NCBI RefSeq assembly: GCF_900109575.1
Contig: NZ_FOAF01000005.1
Coordinates: forward strand, 186,001 to 250,000
Origin: Olivibacter domesticus
GTDB taxonomy: Bacteria > Bacteroidota > Bacteroidia > Sphingobacteriales > Sphingobacteriaceae
Reading direction: 5' to 3'
Length of the DNA stretch: 64,000 nucleotides
Below are positions 55,368 through 63,732 of this stretch, piece after piece. The position numbers and the translations under genes are program-made. Each line of letters opens with the position of its first letter. Within the stretch, counting starts at the first letter, position 1. A model generated the notes under the pieces. It worked only from the letters and a program-made list of their open reading frames with translations, had not been told where the DNA came from and did not search any database.

Positions 55368-55396
55368 GCAAAACTAATTTTAGTACTATACATTTG
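55366..55396 (+). promoter_or_regulatory. Promoter of the HxlR gene
   Basis: A -33 TTG (55366-55368) and a -7 TACATTTG (55389-55396) are 20 bases apart. The ATG is at 55434. The upstream palindrome overlaps the -33 element. Confidence 0.6.
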
Positions 55397-55433
55397 CAAT
55401 AACTATCAAAAAGGATAGGTTAAAAGAATCAGG

Positions 55434-55835
55434 ATGAAAACAGAATGTATTGGCGATTTTGTAAAACTGGGAGATAAGACCTACCCCTGTACAGTAAGCC
55501 TTACGATGGATTTAGTGGGTGGAAAATGGAAAGCTGTCATTCTTTACCATTTACAGGATGAGGCAAAAAGATACAACGAACTTCGTAAAGAAATGCCTTC
55601 TGTTACGGAAATGACCTTGAGCCTGCAATTGAAACAATTAGAAAAAGACGGTCTGGTATCAAGAAAAGTCCATGGCAAAAAACCACCTGTCAAAGTCGTT
55701 TATAGCTTAACTGATTTTGGCAAAACGTTCATCCCTGTATTGAAAGCCATTACAGCATGGGGCAATCAGGTTGTCAGTGAAAAAGGGGAGTTTGTAAAAA
55801 GCAACCTTCCCGTACCCAGTTATCCTGCTACATAG
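55434..55835 (+). CDS. HxlR-family transcription regulator
   Basis: A 133-residue winged-helix protein. The HxlR start is intact: CTVSLTMDLVGGKWKAVILY with a preceding Cys often used for redox or aldehyde sensing (YPCTVS). Then RYNELRKEMPSVTEMTLSLQ and LKQLEKDGLVSRKV form the wing region. It likely represses the divergent NmrA-like gene and itself through the palindrome between them. Cys5 and Cys20 could sense electrophiles. Confidence 0.93.
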   Translation: MKTECIGDFVKLGDKTYPCTVSLTMDLVGGKWKAVILYHLQDEAKRYNELRKEMPSVTEMTLSLQLKQLEKDGLVSRKVHGKKPPVKVVYSLTDFGKTFIPVLKAITAWGNQVVSEKGEFVKSNLPVPSYPAT

Positions 55836-55924
55836 GGAGGTGATACTTACATTTATGCCAATACTCCGGGGGACTTTCCCGAATAACCTGCAAAGATGGC
55901 TTCATACAGACAAGCATTTAAAAA

Positions 55925-56620
55925 TTAATATCTTCTTTGCTTAAAAGTATCAATCCTCTTTTTAAGTTCCTGAAATGCCTCCTCCATCTTTTCTTTTCCA
56001 ATTCCTGCTTCAATAAGTTCATCCAAGTTTTTATTACGTCCTTTCGAAAGGATCTGACCATGTTTGATCTCTGTAGCACTTAATAAATTTATAATCAATT
56101 GCTTTTCCACTGTTGGTATTTCATAAAAAAGGAGAAAAGTTGGCTTATAAAGTAATTCATATAACTGAAGTAATAACTTTTCGCCATCTGCCGTCAGCTT
56201 TAGCAATTTCGCTCTTTTGTCAGTAGGATCTTCGCGTTCCGAAATATAACCTGCTTTTTTTATCCGGTTTAAGATGTCCACTCCGGTAGAGTGCTCCATC
56301 AAATGAAAACTAATAATATCGGTTTTATTGGCTTCCTGTAGATGATAAATAGCGTTAAGGAAATAGAACCACTCCAACTCGATCCCATCCGTTTCTTTCA
56401 GCGCCATCCTGGAATAAATAATCTGCATCACACTGATCCTTCCTATCAGCTTTGCAAGAGTGGTATCTAAATCTGGGGGTGCCATTCCTTTGAATACCAC
56501 CTGCTTCTCTTCTTTTTTCTTTTTTGCTAAATAATACGTACAGAAGTCTTCCACATTCGCATCTTCGCGTCTGCTTGAAAAAATATCCCATTCCGTAATC
56601 AACTCTATGATCGGCTTCAT
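55925..56620 (-). CDS. MarR-like winged-helix regulator
   Basis: A 231-residue protein, longer than most MarR proteins (about 140-160). The core winged helix is at about 70-150 (LEWFYFLNAIYHLQEANKTD, then HSTGVDILNRIKKAGYISER and the wing DPTDKRAKLLKLTADGEKLL). The N-terminal 60 residues and a Lys-rich C-terminal tail (ELIEAGIGKEKMEEAFQELK) are extra. It is divergent from a SnoaL-like gene with clear palindromic boxes between them, so it likely represses both. Confidence 0.85.
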   Translation of the reverse strand: MKPIIELITEWDIFSSRREDANVEDFCTYYLAKKKKEEKQVVFKGMAPPDLDTTLAKLIGRISVMQIIYSRMALKETDGIELEWFYFLNAIYHLQEANKTDIISFHLMEHSTGVDILNRIKKAGYISEREDPTDKRAKLLKLTADGEKLLLQLYELLYKPTFLLFYEIPTVEKQLIINLLSATEIKHGQILSKGRNKNLDELIEAGIGKEKMEEAFQELKKRIDTFKQRRY

Positions 56621-56649
56621 CTAATTCCATTTAAATACAAAAAACATAC

Positions 56650-56682
56650 AACGAATTCGTTTTAAATTGTAACGAATTCGAC
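56650..56682. promoter_or_regulatory. Two MarR-type operator boxes
   Basis: A perfect 12-bp palindrome aacgaattcgtt (56650-56661) and a near copy aacgaattcgac (56671-56682). Their centres are 21 bases apart, two helical turns, in the gap between the MarR-like gene and the SnoaL-like gene. Confidence 0.7.
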
Positions 56683-56719
56683 TTATATGCATCCTATAAA
56701 TATCGAAATCATTTTTATT

Positions 56720-57280
56720 ATGAAAAAATATATGTCAACAAAAGTTCTACTACTGATCGTGCTCTTCATTAACGCACTCGTAATTATTTCAAATTTCATC
56801 TACGTAACACCATCCATCGTATTGAAAAGCGAGCCTTTTTCAAAAGAAAGAACGGATGATGTAGAAGAGATTAAAGCATTGGAAGCCATTGTTGCAAAAG
56901 GTTGGGCTACTGGTGATGCCCGTATGATGGCATCTGCTTATACCGACGATGCAGACTACGTCACCTTCAACGGTGAGTGGCTAAAAGGGAAACAAGCAAT
57001 TATTGACACCCATCAATCTCTATTTGATGGTGTATTAAAAGGCTCTTCCCTTGCAGACAGAGAGATAAAAGCCATCCGCTTCCTGACAGAAAATGTCGCG
57101 CTTGTTCACGTAACAGGTTCGGTAAAACAAAAATGGCGTGAAAAACCCGCCAAAAGCAGAAAATCAATCCAGACTCTGGTGGCCATAAAAAAAGACGGTA
57201 TATGGAAGTTTGCAACATTTCACAATACGCGGGTTAGCAGAATTTCTTTATGGGATGCAATCATCATGTCATTTAAATAG
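56720..57280 (+). CDS. Membrane-anchored SnoaL-like (SgcJ/EcaC, DUF4440-type) protein
   Basis: About 186 residues from the ATG at 56720 (MKKYMSTKVL); an in-frame ATG at 56687 is less likely because it adds non-signal-like residues. An N-terminal hydrophobic anchor is followed by the cone-shaped SnoaL/DUF4440 fold: IVAKGWATGDARMMASAYTD, then DADYVTFNGEWLKGKQAIID, and a late VAIKKDGIWKFATFHNTRV. These domains bind small hydrophobic molecules and some are enzymes. Control by the divergent MarR-like protein is likely. Function unknown. Confidence 0.8.
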   Translation: MKKYMSTKVLLLIVLFINALVIISNFIYVTPSIVLKSEPFSKERTDDVEEIKALEAIVAKGWATGDARMMASAYTDDADYVTFNGEWLKGKQAIIDTHQSLFDGVLKGSSLADREIKAIRFLTENVALVHVTGSVKQKWREKPAKSRKSIQTLVAIKKDGIWKFATFHNTRVSRISLWDAIIMSFK

Positions 57281-57621
57281 TCATTCCCTTAAAAACCGCG
57301 ACCCACATACTAACACTATATATTTACAGTTAATTTTCGAAGATTTAGAATCGGTGAGAACCTTCAACGGTCGGCTCCCACCGCCTACAACTTCAACACT
57401 ATGGTTCTTCCTTTATTGTATCACCTTTTGCGGTTGTTGCTATCGCTTCCTCATATTATTTCTCCTTCCCACTCAAAACTTTTTTACGCTCACCTTATGA
57501 GGCCGGCCCTGCAAGCTCACTCTCACAACTCGTAACGGGCAACTCACAATTTATTAAACGAGGCCGGTCCTGTAAGCAAGTAAACGGACGCCAACAGTTC
57601 TTGCTACCCGCGGAGGTCTAT
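57281..57621. other. Intergenic region with repeats, before the histidine kinase end
   Basis: 341 bases. Holds repeat C copy 1 (57445-57516) and a near-identical 18-base pair inside and after it (gaggccggccctgcaagc at 57499-57516; gaggccggtcctgtaagc at 57560-57577). No gene recognised. Confidence 0.5.
57445..57516. repeat. Dispersed repeat C, copy 1
   Basis: Matches 59876-59949 in the same direction, at about 80 percent or better by eye. Shared stretches: gcttcctcatattattt, tctcaaaactttttt-like and cgctcaccttatgag, then ctgcaagc. The two copies bracket the histidine kinase gene. Confidence 0.65.
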
Positions 57622-59619
57622 TCAAAGAAAAAGTTCGACATGTACCGTTGTGCCCTGATTTTCTGCTGAATCTATTTTTATATTACCGTTCATATACTCT
57701 ACCCGGTTACGTATATTGCTTAGGCCAATTCCCTCGCCATCGGTATTGTAAGGATCAAATCCTTTCCCATTATCTTCTACCGTGATAAGGAAAAGATTAC
57801 CGTTCTGTAAACATTGTACAATGATATGAGATGCCATGCCATGACGGATCGCATTGTTAAGCAGTTCCTGGACAATGCGATAAATGTTGACCTGTACCAT
57901 TTCGTCCATATTCCGCTGAATACCATCTACCTCTAACACAACATAGGTCATTTTCGTGGTAAGCGCGTTACAAAGATCTGCAAGAGCGGTTTTCAATCCA
58001 GATCGAAGCAGGCTTTCCGGCATCATATTTCTCGCAATTCGTCTCAATTCACCGATAGAGGCATCAAGTTGCACAATAGTCTCCTCCATAACGGGAAAGC
58101 CATCTTCCATTAGCTGACCAGAAAGCTTAAATCGGATTCCCGCAAGCGCCCCACCAAGCCCATCATGTAGATCCCGGGCAATACGTTTCCGTTCACGTTC
58201 TTCTCCCTCCAGCATTGCCTTGCTTAATTGTAATTGCTGCTGCTGTTCCATCTCACGGAGCTGTTGGCGATGGTTGATTTCCTTTTGTTCGGAAAGCTTC
58301 TTATTATGACGCAGGTAATAAAATAAAAACCCAACAAGCAGTAACAGGAAAAGACAAGCAGCGCTCCATAGAAGACTATGGAGTTTTGCTGTATGCACAC
58401 TAAAATCGCTTTCGCGCTTTTTAGCAGTAAGCGTCATGATTTCTTTTTCTTTCTCGGCTGTTTGATATTTTTTCTCCAACTCGTGTATATCTGTTTTGTA
58501 CTTCGCCTCATTCAAGGTATCTGCCAAGTCGATATATTTTTGCGACCATTCGTACGCTTCTCTTGGCTTTCCCGCTCCGGCGTAAGTCATGGCAAGCTGC
58601 CGATAATAAAGTTGCCTGTCTAGCGGCATTAGAATTTTGCTCTCCAAGAGATGCTGCATTACATTAATTGCGGCATGATAATCTTGTTTTTTACGTAGAC
58701 TTTCAAACTTGAAAAATTTCAGGCGATTAACAAAGTAATTCTCCGTGTTATCCGAAGCAAAAGCCACCCCTTTATCAAAGCTGGCCACGGCTTCTCCGTA
58801 TTTTTTCAGGTAATCATAGTAAAGGCCCTCACAGTAGTAATATTGTATATGCGCGTTAGACTGCGGGTAATTTTTTAAAATATCCCTCACTTTTTTTAGC
58901 TGTAGGGTAACTACGGCTGGTTTATTAAGATAAATATTGTTTTCAGCAACAACCAGCGCCACTTCAATAATGGATTCCGGTTTTCGGTAAAGGCCCTCCG
59001 GTTCTGACTTCTCAAAAAGCTGCAGCGCTTCATGAAGATATTTATCAGCTTTTTCGCGTTGCTTTGCGTTTAATAAACTGATGCCAACAAACTTATTGGC
59101 ATTAGCCATTAAGAACAGATCATTGGTCTTTTTGGCCAAGGGAAGAGCCTGGTTAATATAAGCATCCAATCCACCTTTTTCATTACCCTTCATTTGCTCA
59201 AGAACCCCCAATAAGATCCAGACATTACTTCTCACCTTAAATGCTTCCCGATTATTTTTGATTTGAGCTAATAGCGAATCACTTTTACGCAAATTACGTT
59301 CGACAAGTCCGATATCCGAGGTACCAAGCATGGAGAAAGCTTGGTAATAATAAGAGGCTGCTTTTAAAAATCCGTTACCTTTAGAAAGCGCAATCCCTTC
59401 ATCCAAATAATGCTTAGCATTTTCTACATTCTTCGCCCTTTTATTAATTTGCGAGAGTAAAAAAGCAGCTTGCGCCTTTGCACTATCCGTGGTGGCAGCC
59501 GAAAACTTCTTATTAAGGCTGTTGATATAAGCAGTATCATCAGCCAGTTTGATCATCATTTGGGCTTTTGCGCAGCATAAGCCAACAAAATAAAGCAGGA
59601 TGAAGGTGTAAGTTTTCAT
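57622..59619 (-). CDS. TPR-containing sensor histidine kinase (HisKA_3, NarX/LiaS type)
   Basis: 665 residues from the Met at 59619 (MKTYTFILLY); codons further upstream are not signal-like. Order: signal peptide (CAKAQ), periplasmic TPR-like helices over about 20-390, one membrane helix near 412-430 (LHSLLWSAACLFLLLLVGFL), coiled linker, dimerisation box with phospho-His in ERKRIARDLHDGLGGALAGI, and an ATPase domain with N box ELLNNAIRHG and G box VEDNGKGFDP / GIGLSNIRNRV. It should phosphorylate a NarL-type regulator; none is adjacent. The one at 16.7-17.4 kb is a candidate only. Confidence 0.93.
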   Translation of the reverse strand: MKTYTFILLYFVGLCCAKAQMMIKLADDTAYINSLNKKFSAATTDSAKAQAAFLLSQINKRAKNVENAKHYLDEGIALSKGNGFLKAASYYYQAFSMLGTSDIGLVERNLRKSDSLLAQIKNNREAFKVRSNVWILLGVLEQMKGNEKGGLDAYINQALPLAKKTNDLFLMANANKFVGISLLNAKQREKADKYLHEALQLFEKSEPEGLYRKPESIIEVALVVAENNIYLNKPAVVTLQLKKVRDILKNYPQSNAHIQYYYCEGLYYDYLKKYGEAVASFDKGVAFASDNTENYFVNRLKFFKFESLRKKQDYHAAINVMQHLLESKILMPLDRQLYYRQLAMTYAGAGKPREAYEWSQKYIDLADTLNEAKYKTDIHELEKKYQTAEKEKEIMTLTAKKRESDFSVHTAKLHSLLWSAACLFLLLLVGFLFYYLRHNKKLSEQKEINHRQQLREMEQQQQLQLSKAMLEGEERERKRIARDLHDGLGGALAGIRFKLSGQLMEDGFPVMEETIVQLDASIGELRRIARNMMPESLLRSGLKTALADLCNALTTKMTYVVLEVDGIQRNMDEMVQVNIYRIVQELLNNAIRHGMASHIIVQCLQNGNLFLITVEDNGKGFDPYNTDGEGIGLSNIRNRVEYMNGNIKIDSAENQGTTVHVELFL

Positions 59620-59734
59620 TGAAACAGCTTTTAGATTTAGTTTATCCCCATTAATTTTACAATTATACAAAATTCGGAGAGTAGACAACCCCGATCTATT
59701 TGGATTACAAGAATTCACTGATAACTACATTGAA

Positions 59735-59769
59735 AATCCTCCTGCACAACATGAGTATGCAGGAGGATT
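59735..59769 (-). terminator. Strong hairpin upstream of the histidine kinase
   Basis: Perfect 12-bp inverted repeat (aatcctcctgca / tgcaggaggatt), 11-base loop. It lies 13 bases after the stop of a broken minus-strand frame, so it may once have ended that gene; it now sits about 115 bases before the kinase start. Confidence 0.6.
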
Positions 59770-59875
59770 CGATAGCACTAAGTTAGTTCTCCTTCGCTAC
59801 TGTTGAAATAGCGGAGGCCACTACACCTGCGGTGGCTAGGTAGCCTGCAATGCGAATCACCGTTGCCGGTAATTC

Positions 59876-59949
59876 GCTTCCTCATATTATTTCCCCATCC
59901 CTCTCAAAACTTTTTTTTGCGCTCACCTTATGAGATCGGTGCTGCAAGC
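59876..59949. repeat. Dispersed repeat C, copy 2
   Basis: Partner of 57445-57516; see that entry. The core ttttttgcgctca also recalls the start of repeats A and B, so the families may be related, though this is weak. Confidence 0.65.
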
Positions 59950-60139
59950 GTGCCGTTTCACCTAACGGTATAGTCTTTCCGTTATGCTATAAGCTCTTAG
60001 GACAGTCGGTTCATATCCGAGAAAATCGGCCTTAAATATTCCGGCTATCACAGGCCAAGTAGTGGCACTAACGTTCGAAGGAAGATTGCAGCCGCGGCTT
60101 TTTTTGTTACTTTTTTTAGCTGAAGAAAAAAAGTAAAAA

Positions 60140-60340
60140 CTACTTATAAGCCCCAAAGTACTCGCTATCCGAAAAGAACTTACCATCACGGCTACCCATG
60201 CAAACGTAAAGGTGCAAGGTGCTTTCGGGTGATTCCGTCTGTAAATCGATTTTTACGCCCCCACTCTCGCGTGTTGCTTCACTTACCGCAACTGTTTTTG
60301 CTGCTACGTTACCCTTGGTCGGTTTTGTCCCTATTTTTTA
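60140..60340 (-). pseudogene. C-terminal gene fragment resembling DUF6266
   Basis: A minus-strand frame of 65 or so codons ends at 60140. It reads GTKPTKGNVAAKTVAVSEAT early and STLHLYVCMGSRDGKFFSDS then EYFGAYK at its end. The pattern resembles the C-terminus of DUF6266 proteins, which are common in Sphingobacteriaceae and usually over 200 residues. A stop codon lies just upstream and no start is present. Probably a leftover of a deleted gene; family assignment uncertain. Confidence 0.45.
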
Positions 60341-60375
60341 TGTCTTTAAAAACGTATAAGTACAAAATTAGCATA

Positions 60376-61344
60376 ATGAAAGCAGTAAAAGTAATTGGAT
60401 TGATCCTACTCGGATTGTTGGTAATCGTGGCTGCTGCCGGCACTTATGTAAAGGTAGCATTACCAGACACAGGCGCTGCGCCTCAAATTAAAATAGAACG
60501 CACAGCAGAACGAATAAAACGTGGCGAATATTTAGCCAACAACGTTTCTGCTTGTATGGATTGCCACAGCACCAAGGACAAGAGTTTGTACGCAGGCCCA
60601 GTGGTGGGAGGCTTTGGGGCCGGAGGTGAAGTGTTTGATCAGCAGATGGATCTTCCCGGCAAGTTTTACGCATCTAACATAACCCCCTATAAATTAATTA
60701 GTTGGACAGATGGCGAAATATTCAGGGCGTTAACTGCTGGGGAGAACAAATTCGGCAAAGCCATCTTTCCAATAATGCCTTGGGGTCATATAGGGCAGAT
60801 GGATAAAGAAGACGTGTATAGCATTATTGCTTATTTGCGTTCAATTCCCTCAATTAAAAAGGACATACCAGCGTCAGAAATTGACTTTCCGGTCAATTTT
60901 ATCGTTAATACTATGCCACATAAGGCAAATTTGGGTAAGCGGCCATCGGAAAAAGATACCATCAAGTACGGCGCTTATTTGGTTAACGCGGCGGCTTGTG
61001 TTGATTGTCATAGTAAAAGATATCATGGGGATATCATACCTGGAACAGAATTTGGCGGTGGAATGGAATTTAAACAGCAGGGAGGTGTTGTATATTCTGC
61101 AAATATCACATCTGATACGTTAACCGGTATTGGAGCATGGAGTGAAGAGGTATTTATCCGACGATTTAAAGGCTTTGAAGGTAAAGAAAAGCTAGCCGCT
61201 AAACTCAAGCCCGGCGATCCACAAATACCAATGCCCTGGTATATGTATGCAGGAATGAAGGCCAACGATCTTGCAGCTATTTATGCTTATTTAAGAACTG
61301 TTAAACCGATCAATAATCAGGTTATTGCGTTTCAGAAGTTTTGA
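60376..61344 (+). CDS. Membrane-anchored diheme cytochrome c
   Basis: 322 residues from the ATG at 60376 (MKAVKVIGLI); the frame is open earlier but overlaps gene debris. One N-terminal helix (7-22) anchors or exports it. Two cytochrome c domains: CMDCH at 60-64 and CVDCH at 208-212, each followed by a conserved region with likely Met ligands (PIMPWGHIG; IPMPWYMYAG). The repeated ASNITP/SANITS and W-x-D/EEx segments show the halves are homologous. It is like the cytochrome subunits of alcohol or aldehyde dehydrogenases. No dehydrogenase gene is adjacent, so its electron donor is unknown. Confidence 0.88.
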   Translation: MKAVKVIGLILLGLLVIVAAAGTYVKVALPDTGAAPQIKIERTAERIKRGEYLANNVSACMDCHSTKDKSLYAGPVVGGFGAGGEVFDQQMDLPGKFYASNITPYKLISWTDGEIFRALTAGENKFGKAIFPIMPWGHIGQMDKEDVYSIIAYLRSIPSIKKDIPASEIDFPVNFIVNTMPHKANLGKRPSEKDTIKYGAYLVNAAACVDCHSKRYHGDIIPGTEFGGGMEFKQQGGVVYSANITSDTLTGIGAWSEEVFIRRFKGFEGKEKLAAKLKPGDPQIPMPWYMYAGMKANDLAAIYAYLRTVKPINNQVIAFQKF

Positions 61345-61446
61345 GAGCTAATTACTCAGGTAAAAGAGAAAAATAAATTTTCTTTAAACAATTTAATGAT
61401 ACCTTTAACTTTGATAGACCTATGATGGGTGTTACCAGTGTTTGGG

Positions 61447-62544
61447 TTATTTATCAAGCCATTTTTTAAATTCCGACACTTTGTTTTTACTGATGATAAT
61501 CGGCTCAGGGCATTTCGGTTTGGTATCTATCCGTAATTGGTTACGACCATATATCCATATATTTTCAATAGCATTAATGTTGACTATGAATTGGCGGTTG
61601 GCTCTATAAAAAATCTCACTGTCCAATTCTTTCATTAAATCATCTAAACTGGTATTCAGACTGTATGTCTTGTGCTGAAAAGTAAATACCGAAACAGTAT
61701 TTTCAATCAGAATAATATAGGTGATATCTTCTGTATCAATGGTTATGATTTCATCTTTCAAATAAGTAATTAGCCGTTTTCTTGCATTTTCTTCTTTCTG
61801 AATATTGCTATTTTCTGTTGCCTGTTGCTGCTTGTTCTCCAATTGTCTGTTAAGCATACTCAGGTTGTTCACTTCCTCATTTAATCCTGAAATTTTCAAT
61901 TCCATTTGCTGCTCATGCTTGCGATATATAAGCCTTATGAGCCAAAAGCAAATTCCCGTAATGATAATGACCAATATTAACGTGCCTATCCAAAATTTTT
62001 GATACAAATTATCTAACTGCGTTTGAATGACTTTTACATTAGCGTGGCTTGCCAGCATCCACTCTGTTCCTCTTACAGGATAAACGCTTACAATTTCAGA
62101 ACTTCGGTTAGTATTCTTGGGGAAAGTTCTGATACCAGATGTTAACTTGCCACTGTTGAGGAGTTTCTGAAAGCTTTGTTTTTTGTCTGAACCTGAGAAA
62201 TTAGAATTTCCAGCATCTATTTTTGTTCCTATCAATGATGGGTTGGGGTGGCACAATTCTATTCCTTTGGTATTGTACATACATACAAATTCACTTTGAA
62301 CATCCGTATTCTGTATGCTCTGTTGGAGATTTTCAATGACCTTGACTGACGGAATTCCTGCTTGAAGTTGTTGTTCTAATAATATACCTAATTCACGGAT
62401 TTCCCTTTGTCCTGATTCCGTTTTCTGTTTCAAGAGTGCTTCGCAGGAATTTGTATAATAGAACCTCAAAGCTCCTATTGCTACCACTAAACTAACAATA
62501 GCGATTACAGCAAATGTATATATGTAAAGTTTTACTCTTCCCAT
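61447..62544 (-). CDS. Membrane-bound one-component regulator: Cache-like sensor with LytTR DNA-binding domain
   Basis: 365 residues from the Met at 62544 (MGRVKLYIYT). Helix 1 (about 9-26), a periplasmic domain of about 150 residues with Cache features (FVCMYNTKGIELCHPNPSLI; EIVSVYPVRGTEWMLASHAN), helix 2 (FWIGTLILVIIITGICFWL), a coiled segment, then a LytTR DNA-binding domain (YLKDEIITIDTEDITYIILI; FYRANRQFIVNINAIENIWI). There is no receiver or kinase, so signal and DNA binding are in one chain. It lies between two cytochrome genes and may control them. Confidence 0.88.
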   Translation of the reverse strand: MGRVKLYIYTFAVIAIVSLVVAIGALRFYYTNSCEALLKQKTESGQREIRELGILLEQQLQAGIPSVKVIENLQQSIQNTDVQSEFVCMYNTKGIELCHPNPSLIGTKIDAGNSNFSGSDKKQSFQKLLNSGKLTSGIRTFPKNTNRSSEIVSVYPVRGTEWMLASHANVKVIQTQLDNLYQKFWIGTLILVIIITGICFWLIRLIYRKHEQQMELKISGLNEEVNNLSMLNRQLENKQQQATENSNIQKEENARKRLITYLKDEIITIDTEDITYIILIENTVSVFTFQHKTYSLNTSLDDLMKELDSEIFYRANRQFIVNINAIENIWIYGRNQLRIDTKPKCPEPIIISKNKVSEFKKWLDK

Positions 62545-62760
62545 TGTCGAAATTGAAAAAACTAAATTAAATCTTTTATCATTGGTATGAAAGTTTTTGG
62601 TGTTTGGCATTCATTCTAATTCACCGGATACTTTTTCCTGTCCCGCTTTAAAGTCTAGTATTCCCTTTTACCTGCCATTTTATCCCTTTGGACAACCGGT
62701 TTGTTCCATAACACATTCATTAACAATAATTTTGCTCCTGTAAAATAAATAGTTTCAATA

Positions 62761-63732
62761 ATGAAAAAACGAGTTTTAGTGCTGATCTTATTAGCGATTT
62801 GTGTGGGTCCTTTACAGTTTGTAAAACCCGAAGAACCGGAATACATGCCTGTTAATAACCTAACGGGAATACCTGAAGAAGTAAATTCCATCATCCGAAA
62901 TTCCTGCTTTAATTGTCATTCTACGGAAACAAATTTGGAATGGTATGATAAATTTACCCCTGCCAATTTCTTCGTTTACGACCATATCCGCAAAGGGCGT
63001 AACGCAATGGATTTTTCAAAATGGGATTCGTTAGCACCAGCACAACAAAATGCAAAACTTTACTATTCGCTCAATAAAATTCTGGAGGGAGAAATGCCAC
63101 TGCCATCCTATACGGCTATCCATAGAAATGCAAAATTATCAGATAGGGATATTCAAGTTCTAAAAGAGTTTTTGCTAACAAGAACGCCACGGAAACCAAT
63201 AGACAGTATTCAAATTGATGAGATCAATAAGCAGTTCTCTGATTTTGTCAGTCAAAAATCCATATCATCGAAAAAAAATGTGCAACCAACAGCTAATGGC
63301 ATTGAATACATTTCCGATTATCGAAACTGGAAGGTAATCAATATTTCGGATCGTTTTGATAATGGAACAATGCGAATAATTTATGGAAATGATGTTGCAG
63401 TAAAAGCCATACAAAATCAAACGATAAACCCTTGGCCAGATGGAGCTATTTTCGCTAAAACAGCATGGAAACAACTGACCAATCCTGACGGAAGCATTTC
63501 AACAGGAGAATTTGTGCAAGTAGAATTTATGATAAAGGGTGCAAAAAAATATGCTTCTACTAAAGGTTGGGGATGGGCAAGATGGCGAGGAATGGATTTA
63601 AAACCTTACGGAGAAAAGGCAATTTTTACAACCGAATGTACTGCCTGTCATAAACCAATGAAAAGCAATGATTATGTATTTACAAAACCATTTTACCTAA
63701 AAGATTATTCACAGAAAAGCAAAACAAAATGA
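62761..63732 (+). CDS. Heme-binding domain plus cytochrome P460-like protein
   Basis: A 323-residue exported protein (signal peptide about 1-20). The first domain has the haem-binding signature SCFNCHSTETNLEW with CFNCH at 49-53. The C-terminal domain reads GTMRIIYGNDVAVKA, then WPDGAIFAKTAWKQ, WGWARWRGMD and the late heme site CTACH at 293-297, matching cytochrome P460. Known P460 proteins oxidise hydroxylamine or bind NO. The two-domain fusion and a second P460-like gene overlapping its end suggest a periplasmic redox pair. Confidence 0.88.
   Translation: MKKRVLVLILLAICVGPLQFVKPEEPEYMPVNNLTGIPEEVNSIIRNSCFNCHSTETNLEWYDKFTPANFFVYDHIRKGRNAMDFSKWDSLAPAQQNAKLYYSLNKILEGEMPLPSYTAIHRNAKLSDRDIQVLKEFLLTRTPRKPIDSIQIDEINKQFSDFVSQKSISSKKNVQPTANGIEYISDYRNWKVINISDRFDNGTMRIIYGNDVAVKAIQNQTINPWPDGAIFAKTAWKQLTNPDGSISTGEFVQVEFMIKGAKKYASTKGWGWARWRGMDLKPYGEKAIFTTECTACHKPMKSNDYVFTKPFYLKDYSQKSKTK

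Larger units (their letters stand above)
59620..60139. other. Intergenic region with hairpin, repeat C copy 2 and gene debris
   Basis: 520 bases upstream of the kinase gene. Contains a strong hairpin (59735-59769) and a short minus-strand frame ending at 59783 that reads ...YLATAGVVASAISTVAKEN with an in-frame stop 31 codons earlier and no ATG. Repeat C copy 2 follows. Looks like a degraded patch. Confidence 0.5.

Noticed and set aside
59962-60189. A 75-codon minus-strand frame next to the DUF6266-like fragment
   Set aside because: Its reading looks unlike a protein and the other frame carries the recognisable fragment.
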